Shown: in pieces, positions 21,485 through 33,059 of the stretch
Layout of the letters: every line of letters starts with the position of its first letter
Position numbering within the stretch: position 1 is the stretch's first letter
Source: Crocodylus rhombifer
Lineage: Eukaryota; Chordata; Crocodylia; Crocodylidae
Assembly: GCA_038503035.1 (NCBI GenBank)
Contig: JAVSML010020824.1
Location: forward strand, 127,678-191,677
DNA: 64,000 nucleotides
Direction of reading: 5' to 3'
Program-made: the position numbers and the translations under genes
The notes under the pieces: model-generated
Database searches by the model: none
Told to the model about the DNA's origin: nothing
The model's input: only the letters and a program-made list of their open reading frames with translations

Positions 21485-22257
21485 ACGAGTCTGCAGAATG
21501 AGTCTGCAACTGCACAAAAGACAAATGTGTTTTTGGAATGCAGCAATAAAAGAATTAGGTGCAAGACATGAGACACAGAGGGTGCCCCTCTACTTGGCAT
21601 TGGTTAGGCTTCATCTGGAGTACTGTGTGTAATTTTGGGATCCACATTTTTACAGACATGGAAAAGTTACAGAGGGTCCAGAGGCAGGCAACAAAAATGA
21701 TCAAGGGCTTGGAAGGCAAGTCATATGATGAAAGTTTGAAGGAAATAGGCATATTCAGCTTGTGGAAAAGGCATTTAAGAAGGGACATGATAGCAGAACT
21801 GCCATCAAGAAGAGGGAAAATGTGTTTTCTTTCTTCCTGAAGAGAGTAGCACATGGCTTGAAGTTGTAGCAAAGTAGTTTTAGATTGGATATCAGGAAAA
21901 ACTTCTTCACTGTTAGAACAGTGAGGCTGTGGAATAGATTGCCTAGGGAAGTTTTGGTCTCTCCATCACTGAAAAGTGTTCAAGAAGAGGTTGGACAGGC
22001 ATTAGTCAGGGATGATCTAGGCTTAGTTATGCCTATTTTCTACTACTGTTTACCATGCTTCTGGACTTTTGCTGATTGCCACATGGAGCTAGGAGGAAAT
22101 TTTTTCCTTTCCTGCTGCTACATTTTCCTCAGAAGCATTGGGTGTTGTTTGCAGCCAAGGCTTGGGATTGTGACTGGGGTGTGCCAATTATGCTGGGACT
22201 TAAACCCAGAGGTTCCTGGCTGGAGGGTCTTGCTCCTTTGCTCAGGGTCAGACCAAT
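21485..22257 (+). mobile_element. Old CR1, part 2
   Basis: Continuation of the host copy after the younger insertion: LVRLHLEYCV-like sequence at about 21600, KLQRVQRQATKMIKGLEGKSYDESLKEIGIFSL (21661 on), then [23 protein letters not shown] (21888 on). The downstream 3' UTR of the L3-like type runs to GGTCAGACC before a third CR1 starts. Confidence 0.75.
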
Positions 22258-22259
22258 CA

Positions 22260-23540
22260 CCGAGTAATTATAGACTACTCAGTCTCACCTCCATCCTTGG
22301 AAGGTCTTTGAAAAGATTATAAAGGATCATATTTGTGGGAGTCCAGCAGGAAAAATAATGCAGCAGGGTAACCAGTGTGGATTCATAGCAGATAGACCCT
22401 GCCTGAGCAACCTGGTTTCATTTTATGACAGGGTCACAAAACGCTTAGACATAGAAGTAGAGGTGGATGTTGTTTTCTTGGATTTTAGCAAGGCCTTTGA
22501 TACGGTATCTCATCCCATTCTCATAAATCAGTTAAGAGGCTGTAACATAGATGTTTATACGGTCCAGTGGGTGGCAAATTGGCTTAGTGGTCGCACCCAG
22601 AGAGTGGTAGTAGACAGGTCATTATCAACATGGAAGGATGTGGGTAGTGGGGTCCTTCAGGGTTCAGGCCTTGGACCTGTACTCTTCAATATCTACATCA
22701 GTGACTTGGATGTGGGTGTGAAGTGTACTCTGTCCAAGTTTGCAGACGATACTAAATTGTGGGGTGAAGTGCACACGATGCAGGCAGACCTGGACAGGTT
22801 AGAAAAGTGGGCAGTACACAATAGGATGCAGGACAACAATAACAAGGACAAATGCAGAGTGCTGCACATAGGGCGCAAAAATATCCAGCACACCTACTGG
22901 TTAGGACATCACCCTCTCAGCAGCACAGAAGTGGAAAGGGATCTTGGAGTCACAGTGGACTCCAAGATGAACATGAGTCATCAGTGTGACGAAATCATCA
23001 GCAAAGCTAATCACACTTTATCATGCATCAGCAGATGTATCACAAATAGATCCAAAGAGGTGATACTTCCTCTCTATGCAGCATTGGTCAGACTGCAGTT
23101 TTGGGCACCGTACTTTAAGAAGGATCTTGATAGACTCAAGAGGATCCAGAGGAGGGCCACTTGTATGGTTACGGGCTTATAGAACAAGCCCTATGAGGAG
23201 AGACCTGGACCTCTTCAGCATCTGCAAGAGAAGGCTGAGAGGTGTTCTTGTGGCTGCCTACAAATTCATTAGGGGGGCGCAGCAAGGGATTGGCGATTAT
23301 TCACCAGGGGACCTCTTGAGGTAACAAGGAACAGTGGTCACAAACTGTCAGTGAGCAGATTTAGGCTAGATATCAGGAGAAACTTCTTCACAGTAAGGGT
23401 GGCTAAAATTTGGAATGGGCTTCCAAGGGAGATGGTGCTCTCCCCTACCTTGGGGGTGTTTAAGAGAAGGCTGGATAGGCATCTGGCTGGGGTCATCTTA
23501 ACCCAGCACTCTTTCCTGCCTGGGGGAGGGGGTCAGACTC
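22260..23540 (+). mobile_element. Third CR1 (sense), 5'-truncated, split by an antisense CR1
   Basis: Begins in the RT finger region (YRLLSLTSILGRSLKRL) and runs in sense through the RT and C-terminus to a CR1 3' UTR. The UTR breaks off at CAGACTC (23534-23540) and resumes after the antisense element at 24285. Confidence 0.9.
22358..23182 (+). pseudogene. CR1 ORF2 RT fragment
   Basis: A 274-codon frame with CGFIADRPCLSNLVSFYD, VVFLDFSKAFDTVSHPIL (catalytic Asp), GSGVLQGSGLGPVLFN and FADDTKLWG intact. It ends in the LKRIQRRATCMVTG region; the [21 protein letters not shown] tail continues in another frame (from 23351). A segment of the usual L-E-Y-C block is lost near 23095. The copy is inactive. 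Confidence 0.9.
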
Positions 23541-24284
23541 ATAGTTTCATAGTTTCTAGGGTCAGAAGGGACCTGAGCAGATCATCGAGTCCGACCCCCT
23601 GCCATGGCAGGAAAGAGTACTGGGGTCAAATGACCCCAGCAAGGTGTACATCCAGCCTCCTCTTAAAGGCCCCAAGGTAGGAGCCAGCACCACTTCTCTT
23701 GGAAGTTGGTTCCAGATCCTAGCCGCCGTGCAAGTGAAGTAGCGTCTCCTGATGTCTAGCCTAAACCTACCCTCTACCAGCTTGTGACCATTATTTCTAG
23801 TCACTCCTGGCAGTGCTCGGGGGAACAGGGACATCCCCAGTGCCTGCTGGTCCCCTCTGACTAGTTTGTAACAGGCCACTAGATCCCACCTCAGCCTTCT
23901 CTTGTGGAGGCTGAACAGGTTCAGGTCCCATAGCCTCTCCTCATAGGGCCTGCCCTGCTGCCCCCAGTCATGTGCGTGGCCCTCCTCTGGACCCTCTCCA
24001 TGCTGTCCACATTCCTCTTGAAGTGCAGCGCCCAGAACTGGACCCAGTACTCCAGCTGCGGCCTGACCAGTGCCGCACAGAGGGAAAGGATCACCTCCTT
24101 GGACCTGCTCGAGATGCATCTGAGGATGCATGACAAGGTACGGTTGGCCTTCCTGACTGCATCCCCACACTGCCGGCCCATGTTCATCTTGGAGTCAGTG
24201 ATGACTCCAAGATCCTTTTCTGCCTCTGTACTTGACAAGAAGGGAGTTCCCCAGCCTGTAGATATGGTGCCGGTTGTTCCTCCC
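23541..24284 (-). mobile_element. Antisense CR1 flanked by CAGACTC duplication
   Basis: Read on the minus strand it runs from about the TEAEKDLGVITDSKMNM block through RPQLEYWVQFWALHFKR, an RRLRWDLVACYKLVRG block and RFRLDIRRRYF to the CR1 3' UTR, ending at the ATGAAACTAT 8-mers that abut 23541. The sense CR1 continues immediately on the other side. The 7-base CAGACTC is present on both sides (23534-23540, 24285-24291), an apparent TSD. Confidence 0.88.
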
Positions 24285-24345
24285 CAGACTCGATTATCTG
24301 TTGAGGTCCCTTCCAACCCTAGCATCTATAAATCTATGGATCTAT
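24285..24345 (+). mobile_element. 3' terminus of the third CR1
   Basis: Resumes exactly where the sense copy was interrupted (CTCGATTATCTGTTGAGG..., the standard CR1 3' block) and ends with ATCTATAA/ATCTATGG 8-mers. Confidence 0.85.
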
Positions 24346-24667
24346 TTGAGGACAGGAAGGATTTTTGCCCCATGATCAGATTGGTACAGACTGTGGGGGT
24401 TTTTTACCTTCCTCTATAGGCCCTCTTCCTGGGATGTAGCAATGGTATTTTAACAAACTTTGTAGCAGCAGGATGTTGGCCATTTTGGTCTTCCTGCTTT
24501 ACCTGTGGCAGATTAGGATATTATGCCTGGGTTGGCTGTGTAGTTTGCTATGAGGTTAGACAATGGATTTGTATAAAATGGTTTGGAGAGGGATGATCCT
24601 GCCTTTGGCAGGCGATTGGACTAGATGACCTCTGGAGGTCCCTTCCAGCCCTACTTCTCTATGAGTC
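24346..24667 (+). mobile_element. Old L3-like CR1 3' end
   Basis: AGACTGTGGGGGTTTTTTACC with CTTCCTCTATAGG, then GACTAGATGACCTC and GGTCCCTTCCAGCCC, the 3' UTR of older L3-like CR1. It could be the terminus of the host copy at 19530-22257, interrupted by the third CR1, or a separate old insertion. Confidence 0.65.
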
Positions 24668-25491
24668 TTTGATGTATGTGAAAAAATACATTATGTACTG
24701 TTAATAACATGCAGTTTTGTACATATGTAAACAACTGAATGTTGTCATTTATAGCAGATTGGGGATTTGCTTAGCTCAAGCAGTTGTCGTTTGCTTGCAG
24801 TCTTTGTTTATTGTCCCTGTTTTCCTGAGGCAAACTTCCTCTCAGCAGGAATCAATACAAATAATTAACAACCCAAACAAACAAGTAGCGTGTAGTCTTT
24901 TTGCAAACCAATGACAGTGCCTGGGCTTGGGTCTGCAGCCACTAGCTTCTCACTCTTTTCCCTCCATTACTTTCATTCCCGTCTGTGGGTTTTTTTTACA
25001 ATCTTGGATCCATGGAGAGAGTCCTGGCTTGGGCTTCCAGCTCCAGCTCCAAGACCTTCCTGTCTCTTTTTTGGGCTCAGTCTCTCTGGGAGCCTTTTAA
25101 CTTCCACAGAGCCAGCTAATTATCCTTGTCAGCTAGCTCAGTCCTCTGGAGCAGACTTGCAGCTGCAGATCCTGAGCCATGCAGCCCTGCTACACCATTA
25201 TTAAGATACAGTTTTCTGTTACTCATAACATTCAGTCAAGTTGCACCAAGAGACCTTAACCAATATTGGAGCTGCAAACTTCTCAGTCTTGTACACATAA
25301 TGAAAAGATAGTCATGCTCTTGAAGAGATAACACTTGAGTAATCAGAGGCAGAGAAATGAAATATGTATTGCCCCATGTTTCAAAATCAGAAATGAGCTG
25401 GAATGAGATGTGAATTGTCTAAGGTAGCAAGGAACTCTCTTGCAGACCAGGGATTTATGCCCTGTAGGGCCTTAACCAAGAAACTGTCCTC
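24668..25491. other. Non-coding, no feature recognised
   Basis: Contains a TGTACATATGTAAACA palindrome-like string at about 24718. The open frames have no family resemblance. Confidence 0.4.
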
Positions 25492-25600
25492 TAGGATTAC
25501 CAACTGTCTTTAAATTTATGGACATTCAGTAAAAATTCAAATTCAAATTGCTTGCCCATAAAGTCCATTAAAAAAATTAAGCTGTCAGTAAAAACTCTAA
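25492..25600. repeat. Degraded hairpin repeat, related to the MITE at 25959
   Basis: Starts AGGATTACCAACTG and carries TATGGACATT against CCATAAAGTCC as an imperfect stem. It has the same CAGTAAAAA motif that recurs in the 25959 element. Limits are vague. Confidence 0.35.
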
Positions 25601-25958
25601 GCAGTCTGAGATGATTGAATCCTTGTGGTCAGAAAGAAACTGGGTACAATACTGAAGGACAGACAGAACATAGCAGCACCACCTGGTGTCTAAGCAGGAA
25701 TGTTTCAACCTACAAGGAGCCTTTTCTCAGTGCTTTGTAGACCTCTTCCCCTCAGCCATGTATTGCTATTACATCCCATCAGCTACCTGTAATACTGCTG
25801 GGTTGCAGGTAGGTTTCCTTGGGGGAGCAGGGATGGCATGGGTAAGTCTGGGTGGCCAGCATGATGTAGGGTACATTCTGGGGCATCAGGGTATGGGGGT
25901 TAATAAGGGAACCCTTGGGGAGGGGAGGGAGCAGTGTAAAACACTGCTTCATTCAAGC
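25601..25958. other. Non-coding, no feature recognised
   Basis: Sequence between two related hairpin repeats. The 101-codon frame beginning at 25686 has no recognisable domain. Confidence 0.4.
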
Positions 25959-26201
25959 AGGATTGGCAACCCAACAATTTTTTTACTGTAAACGTTTTAC
26001 TGACAACCAAGCTTTTTTACTATGGATAGTGTTAAGCCTCTACATTTGAGCCCAGCTCTTTTAGCTGGGGCCTACCAAAAGAGTTATATTTACATTATGT
26101 AAAATATATATCAGTAAAAACATGTCAATAAAAAAGTTTGGTTGTCAGTAAAAAAAATTGCAGATTATCAGGAAAAAAAATTTTTTAGGATAGCAACCCT
26201 G
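25959..26201. mobile_element. MITE-like hairpin element with imperfect inverted ends
   Basis: Left end AGGATTGGCAACCCA; right end in reverse CAGGGTTGCTATCCT. The subterminal zones also pair: TTTTACTGACAACCAAGC (about 25995) against GTTTGGTTGTCAGTAAAA (about 26140). About 243 bases with no coding. The AGGGTTGCCA-type terminus resembles known hAT MITEs, but no TSD was found. Confidence 0.55.
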
Positions 26202-26996
26202 TTGTCCTCGTAGTGTAGTATCAAAGTGCTGTCCTGGGTGAAAAGCAGCCAATATTTACAGAATATAAATGTACTATATTCTATAATAATACAATTATAG
26301 AATCCTCATAATTAGGAATATTCAGGACTGCATGCATGCTGGTTAACAACAATCAGGAGAAAGGTCACTATTTAGGTTTCATGGAAAAGACAAAACAAAA
26401 TAATACTTTACTGAATAAAAATAAAAGGACAAAAATCAGACTCATTGTCACTTTTCCAAAGAAGATTGGTACTCAGAATTTCCAACTGAGTTAACAGGCT
26501 CAGTGAGTGTCCATTAAGCAGATTTTTATGCTAATGTCCCATTTAGCGACTGGCAATGAGTGCTGCTTATCACCAAGCTAAATTGATTTCCCAAGCAATG
26601 TTCCAATGGTGAGGCCATCCTCACTTAAATACTGTACTGGGTTTATAAAGTTTCAAAATGGTAGTAGTCTGGGGTTATTAAAGCCTTTTTCAGATGGCAC
26701 AGGATAGAGAGAATAGTTGCTAAGAAATTGTCTGTCAGGTTCTGTGTTTCTTTCAGAAGCTGTTCAGTATGAGCCTGGGAGTGCATACTTTGTCTTCTGG
26801 ACATGGCTACATGAACACAAATCCTAGTATATTTTACATTTGTTTTGTGAATTACAGGAAGGCACAGACACATAGATATCCTGGAGTAGCTCACAGTATA
26901 GATAACCAGATTTGTGTCACTAATAAGTGGCAGGGGAGCAGGTAATAACTTGTTTGTTTCAGTGAATGGCTACCCTGGGATTAATGGCTAGAAGGC
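26202..26996. other. Non-coding, no feature recognised
   Basis: AT-rich, no open frame of note and no repeat ends identified. Confidence 0.4.
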
Positions 26997-27004
26997 ATTT
27001 AAAC

Positions 27005-28334
27005 TAGGGCTGTCAAATGATTTAAAAAATTGATTGTGATTAGTTGCACAATTAAAAAAATTAGTCACAATTAATTGTGATTTTAATTGCACTGCTAAAA
27101 ACACAAAATTATGCCAAATTATGCAGGCACTTTGTATGGTTGGGGGGTGGGCTGTGGGGGCGGAGAACTTGTGAAGGTGTGGGGGCTGTGGATGTGGAGG
27201 GGTGGGTTTGGAGCCCAGGGAGGGGGGAAGTCCCTGCACACCCTGGCAGAATGCAGGGCACTGTGGGTCAGAAGTGAGGAGCAGCAGCAGGGCTAAGGGG
27301 GGGGGGGCTGTAGCTTGGGAGTGAGGGGCATGGGCAGGACATGGGCCCCCCTCACAATCATATTCCCCCCAAAAGGTGTCCTCTTTTTTGAAACTGGAAA
27401 TATGGCAACCCTACAGGAATGCAGCCCAGTGGGGTGTAGAGCAGTACCCAGCAGCTACATCTGTGGAGGGGATTGGGCAGGGGAAGGGGTGTGGGGGGGG
27501 GGGGCAAATCGAGGCCCCCATGGTGAGGGGAGGGAGTGGGGCAGGGGCAGGGGTGAATGGGATGGAGCTGTGGGTGCTGCATGCACCCTGGAGAGGCATG
27601 GGCAGCATGTGCCCCTGGATTTGTGCACAGGGCAGAGGCAGGCTGCCTGCTGCAAGCTGGGGCTCTGCACCCTGCTGCCTTTGCCTGGGAGCCATGCAAT
27701 GCCATGTGCCTCCTGCTGATAGGTGGGCAGGGGATGCACAGCTAGCTTGTGGCTCCCAGTGCAAAGGTAGGGTGCAGAGCCCCAGCCCACAGTGGGCAGC
27801 CTGCCTTTGCCCTGTGCACAAATCCGGGGGGGTGCATGCCCCCTATGCCTCCCTTGGGGGTGTGCAGTGGTGGGGAGCCATGTCCCCCCCAGCACTCCAG
27901 ATGAGCTGCTGCACCTCCTTCCCATCCACCCCAGCCCCTGCCCCTGCCCCACTTCCTCCCTTACCATGGGGGACTCAATCTAACCCTCTGCCTCTTCCCT
28001 CTTCCCCCACCCTTTGCCCCTCACAGACTTACCTGCTGGGCACCGCACTACACACCGCCGGTCTGTGTTCTGAGCTGCTCATGTGTCTGTGCGCATGCCA
28101 CCCACCTCCACCTTCCTGCTGTGGCAGCCTGGAGCCTGCACCGAGGCTACCCTGCAGCTCCTCTGCACTGCCACTGCTGCCCCACTCGGCGGCTTGGTAG
28201 CAGTGGTGACAGCAGCAGAGCTGAGCCCAGGCGCAGGCTCTAGAACCACATGAGTGATTAACTTAGTAAAAAAATTAATGCAACCAATTAACATGTTAAT
28301 CACACATGGTAATGGCGATTAATTAACAGCCCTA
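27005..28334. mobile_element. hAT-like nonautonomous element, perfect 8-bp TSD
   Basis: Inverted ends TAGGGCTGTCAA and (reverse) TAGGGCTGTTAA are bounded by ATTTAAAC at 26997-27004 and 28335-28342, a perfect 8-base TSD characteristic of hAT transposition. The terminal ~100 bases are AT-rich with repeated ATTAATTGTGATT/GATTAAT motifs. The ~1.1 kb interior is GC-rich, holds a long inverted repeat, and has no transposase. Large frames in the interior (up to 274 codons at 27376-28200) are Gly/Pro/Cys-rich artefacts. Near 27370-27412 a GGTGTCCTC...ATATGGCAACCCT string resembles the end of another MITE. Confidence 0.85.
27500..27980. repeat. Long inverted repeat in the GC-rich interior
   Basis: Left arm about 27500-27690, right arm about 27735-27980 reversed. 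Pairing landmarks: CCCCCATGGTGAGGG with CCCTTACCATGGGGG, GATTTGTGCACAGGGC with GCCCTGTGCACAAATC, and GGGGCTCTGCACCCT with AGGGTGCAGAGCCCC. The spacer is about 45 bases. The transcript could fold into a long duplex. Confidence 0.75.
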
Positions 28335-28342
28335 ATTTAAAC

Positions 28343-29086
28343 TAGTGTAATTTACACTGGTAAAGTTTTACCCCTGATTCTTTCAGTGGTAATTCTCCAC
28401 CGGATTGTGGCAAATTATTCCAGTTTAAGGGATTTCATCATCTATCAGTTACTTATTTACTCCGGTATAATTTCAGTTACACCAGTGTAAATTTGTTGTC
28501 TGTCTAGCCCTCATCTGTTACTAGAGCCCTTAATTGTTAAGACTCAGATTCACTTGAGATCTCATCCCTAAATCTTTTACCTCTTTAGGCCTCTTCATTA
28601 GCTTCTCACGCCTTCCCTGAGGTCTTGGCCTTATTTTATGACAGCTACATTCCCTCTACATTCCCTCCCTCCCTAACAAAGAATAACATTTAAGTTGTTT
28701 TAGTGAGCAGTTTTACTTAGGTCTTTCAAGAAAGTGGGTTTGTGAATGGACTCTTCTTACTTACCATATAATTAACTAGTGAGCCAGCTCTCCATCTATG
28801 TGAAAAGACAGCTTTCCATCTATGTGAGAGATGGAAGAACACTGGAATTAAATATTGCTGGATGATGAAGAATAACAACAAATCTCTTAGCTGCTGTTTT
28901 GTCACAGAGGTGAAACCTATTTTTCAAACATCTCCTTTCCTCACAAATGTTGCTGCTGCTTCTCACTGCTACTGAGAAGTTCTTTCTGTAACTTTTGGCC
29001 TAAATGTTTCTTTGAAAAACAGCATCTTTTGTACTGTCTGGTTATAAAGGATTCTAATGCAGGTCTACACTTAAAAGTTTGTATTG
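28343..29086. other. Non-coding; possible old palindromic repeat at 28343-28500
   Basis: GTGTAATTTACACTGG near 28346 and TTACACCAGTGTAAAT near 28477 resemble the arms of the palindromic repeat at 5381, but they are too diverged to delimit. The rest is unremarkable. Confidence 0.35.
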
Positions 29087-29094
29087 CTCTAACA

Positions 29095-29372
29095 CAGTGC
29101 TGGATTATGACATGCTGAGGCCCTAAGCCATGTCCATTTTAAGAGGCCCTATACGATAAAAATAATCTGATATATTTATATTTTTGTCATATTGCAACAA
29201 AAATGTCCATATTTAGAGAGTTATTTTCCCATATCTCTTTTATCTCCTTTATTTACTAACTGATTATTATAAAACTTGATATTGAGTCATGGTTTTTTTC
29301 TTATTTAGAGGCCCCTTATATTGTGAGGCCCTAAGCTGTAGTTTAAGTAGCTTAAACCTAAATCCGGCACTG
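29095..29372. mobile_element. hAT-like MITE with 8-bp TSD
   Basis: Ends CAGTGCTGGATT and (reverse) CAGTGCCGGATT, 11 of 12 identical. Flanks CTCTAACA (29087-29094) and CTGTAACA (29373-29380) agree at 7 of 8, a TSD with one change. A subterminal GAGGCCCTAAGC occurs near both ends in direct orientation. 278 bases, no coding capacity; mobilised in trans by an hAT transposase. Confidence 0.85.
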
Positions 29373-29429
29373 CTGTAACAGCATCAGTGAGTAGATGGGA
29401 GGCAGGGGAGTGAATTTTTATGTATTTTT

Positions 29430-30575
29430 TAAACTGCAACCAGACAGCTAACAAAATTACTATAAACAAAGAAAGGGAAAATCTGTGGACCAGAATAATC
29501 AAAGTGCATTTCAGAGAGCTGTTGACAAATTTGAGTGAATTTAATTCAGCAGGTCTTGACAAAATTTATCCCAGGATACTTACGGAACTGGCTGAAAAAA
29601 TCTTGAAGCCACTGGTAGTAATAATGACAAAAAAGTTATGTATGAAAGACAAGGTCCCTGAGGAATGGAGAAGGGCTAACTTAGTGCCTATCATTTAAAA
29701 GGGAGGAAAGGAGGACCTAGGGAATTATAGACTGGTCAGACCAACTTCAATATTTGAGAAGTTACTAGAACAAATTGTGAAGCTATCAATTCAGAAAAAA
29801 CCTGGAGGAGGAAGGAGGAGTATCGCTGGAACTAATGTTGATTTGTTAAGAACAAATCATGCTAAAACAATTTGATTTCCTCCATTGACAAGGTTACTAG
29901 CTTGATGGATGAGGAGAGTGCAGTTGCTGTAATATACCTGGACTTTAGACTTCCCTTTTCACATGGTCCCAGATAACATTCTTTTAAGTAAACTGGAGAA
30001 ATATAGATAGAATTACCATTAGATGGATAAATAATTGGTTAAATAGCCACAAGCAAAAAGTAATTAAAATGAATCAATATCAGCATAGTAGGTTTCAAGC
30101 AGGATTCCACAGGGGTCTGTTGTGACTCCAGAGTTGTTTAATATTGTTGGTAATGATTTGAATGCCAGAATAGAGAGCTTCATAATCAAGTTTGCAGGTG
30201 AAACAAAACCAGGAGGGCTTGTAAACACCTGGGAAAATAGAATTAGAATTTTAAAAAATCTTGATAAATGGGAAAACTAACTATAAACAACAACATGAGA
30301 TTCCAATAGACAAATGTAAGGTGCTATACCTAGGGAACTGAAATCAAAGGCACAACAAAAAAAAAAATTGGGAATAACTGATTAGGAAGGCACATTGCTA
30401 AGAAGGATGGGAGATCACGGTGGATCACAGATTCGACAGGGATCAACTATGCATTGCTGTCATACATAACAAATAAATGCAGCTTTGAGCTGCATTAGTA
30501 GATGTGCTGTATGTAAGTAAGACGCAAGAGGTGACAGTAGCACTCTTCTTGATGCTCTCCAAACCTAGTGGTCCA
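29430..30575 (+). mobile_element. Old L3-like CR1 fragment
   Basis: Sense CR1 decayed by many indels. It starts in the region before the RT (frame 29420-29698: SAGLDKIYPRILTELAEKI, then VPEEWRRANLVPII). Degraded blocks of the RT palm follow (a YLDF-like segment at about 29935, a CRGLL/LFNIVGND region near 30115). It fades at about 30575 without a 3' UTR. Confidence 0.8.
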
Positions 30576-31554
30576 CAGGGCTAGCCTGGCTAAGATACAC
30601 AATTGTTGTAATGAGTGGCACCCAAAGGAGTGAATCACATCTGACTGCCTTTGATTCCTCAGTCTGAATATCCATTTAGAGCTGCTCGACTGTGGGCAGC
30701 CTTCAGCAGGAGTCTAGAATGCGACTTGAAGTCCAGCAGCCAGAGTGAGGCACTTTTAACAGCTCTGCACCATGCGCCAGACATACAAAGTGCTGGTTGC
30801 TAACCACCTACTAAGGCTTTGGACACATTTTGACTTGAGAAAGGAAACTTGTTCAGAGGGTCCAGGAGGGAGGTTGAAGTTTTGCAGGTATTAAAGGGTG
30901 ATTATCTTTGCTCTGATTGGTGTATGTTGGCTCTGATTAGGTGTATGTCCATAAATTGCTGGAAAAAGTTGCTAGTCCTCACCACTCCAATAAATTTATC
31001 TCCAATATGGTAGGACCTGGATTCTTTGCAGAGTTATTAAGTTCCTTATGGTACTATGCAGGTGAGGGGCTGAGAATCATCTATGAAGGACTATGGAGGT
31101 TCTCCAGTGTTGGTTGCAGCTTTTATTTCAGAGGGTACCACTTTTCCACTCAGCTGAGTGGGGCCACTGAGGAACTTCAAAGGATGCTGCTTCTCCAGAC
31201 ACTGAAGTAAAAACCTCATCAAATAGATGAGTGGCTTGTTCTTAATTTGGTAACCTTCTGCAACTGGAACAGGTTGTGAATTGCCTGGCTGTGAATGGTC
31301 TGGGTTCTACTACATAAGCTAGCACAGATTTCTGTATTTCTATACAGAAATAGAAACTGTTTCTCACGTGAAAATTTTATCTGTGCATTTCATCCAGACC
31401 AATGTGAAGGCACCTGTTTTGAATATACATATTTTTTCCCCAAGTCTGACTGCTCATCCTTTGGAAGTGAAGTTTTTTCCAGCCATTCAAGAGCTTGTAC
31501 CTCTTCTTCCCCTTTTCCTTGAGATACTTGTTCTTAAAAGAACAGTTCCTCCAT
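30576..31554. other. Non-coding, no feature recognised
   Basis: Short frames only. No repeat termini found. Confidence 0.4.
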
Positions 31555-31557
31555 AGT

Positions 31558-31812
31558 GGGTGCGTCTACACATTCATTAATGCATCTTAGATATTGTGCA
31601 TTTAGTTTAGTACTTGCTTAATAAAGTACTAAGTAAATGCACAGTAACTACAGTTGCTGCACAGTAGCACCGGCACATGTTTATTTTGTGATGCTTACTT
31701 CACATTAGCCTAATAACACTGTGCAGTAGGCCATTAGCATGATTTTAACCACCATGCTACTGCGCAGTGTTATTAGGCTAATGCACGGTAAGCATCTGGT
31801 GTAGACATGCCC
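31558..31812. mobile_element. MITE with GGGYRYGTCTACAC ends
   Basis: Left GGGTGCGTCTACAC and right (reverse) GGGCATGTCTACAC match at 11 of 14. AGT flanks both sides (31555-31557, 31813-31815), a possible 3-bp TSD, which would suit a Harbinger- or CACTA-like element. Internally CATTAGCCTAATAACACTG pairs with CAGTGTTATTAGGCTAATG, forming a strong foldback at about 31704-31790. No coding. Confidence 0.7.
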
Positions 31813-31815
31813 AGT

Positions 31816-33059
31816 TAGCAGGGGAGCTAATTCTGTTTGTCTCTGTCTTCCTAACTTTTACTATTGAGGTCAAGCTACTTAGAGCCTGAGGGAAAGAGCA
31901 AGAGCCAGAATGAGAGTTGGTATGTGACTGCATGGGCATTTTTAATTGGTGTGGCTGCCTGCTGGTCAAAGTGACTAAAGAAGTTTTCAGAATAAATAAC
32001 TAGCTGAAGCAGAAGAAAAATAAATGCAACCAAACTCCTTTTTGTTGGTGTTCTACTGTGGTTACTGTTGTGAGACAGAAATATTGCTAAATAGTCTCAA
32101 AGAATTAAAATGTTTTCATATAATCTGGAATGGCAATCATCTGATCAAATCATATATGCATTCCTGTGTATTTTTAGGATACGTGTATGTGTGTGAATGT
32201 TGCTTAACAACAGTCCATTATTCAGGCAGGTGTGGCTATCAGCACTGCCATTTGTGGCTCATTCTCCTGAAATAACTTTCTGGACTGTAATCTGTTGAAT
32301 AGAAGCACTGACCTCATATTACCTTTGTTATTCTGAATGGAAACCTCATAACTAAAACAAATCCCTCAGGGAAGAAATTAACCATTTTGTAGCCTGAAAG
32401 AATACTGGAGATGTCTCTTGATTAGGTAGGATCTCAGCAAGCCAAATATTCCTGATTTTTGGTTGTTTTTTTATGTTTGTCTTGGGGGGTTTTTATCGCA
32501 TATGTGTTTTGCATGATATTTGTGGAGCAAGGCAGGGAAACATTGTTGGTGGCAGAATGCAGGGGGGAAATGTAGAGACTGTCTGCTGGTTTTAGAATAG
32601 CTAAACGCAGAGGAAAATACGAGAGCCCACTGCAGTACTATACAGCTGATGGAGGCCTAAAAAGTACCTCTTAAAGTGAGATGTAGTCTGCCAATGTGTT
32701 ATTTTGTGTCACCTTGGGAATAAACCATACTTGGTTCATACATTAAAATGTGGTAACATATACAATTTATGAATCTGGTGAGGTAGGTACTGATTTGGTT
32801 GCTCTCTCACTTGTTTTACAAGACAAAACAAGTAAATCATGATGGTCACAAAGTAACATTTTACTGAGCAGTAACAAGCCATGAAAATACCTCAACAATG
32901 CTTCTATCCTATATACTTCTCCGTGACTGAGGTTCTGGAAGTGAAATTGATAGATGTGGAAGCACAAGTAGAGAGTTTATCAATCCTCTTTGAGAAAGAA
33001 TGAGGACAGATGCATTTGGAAATGAATGCATGTCTGCTCATAGGATGCTGAGAGAAAGC
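31816..33059. other. Non-coding, no feature recognised
   Basis: AT-rich with short frames only. Nothing supportable. Confidence 0.4.

Noticed and set aside
27376..28200. 274-codon open frame on the plus strand
   Set aside because: It lies in the GC-rich palindromic core of a hAT-like element, has overlapping equally long frames on the other strand, and its Gly/Cys/Pro-rich composition shows no domain.
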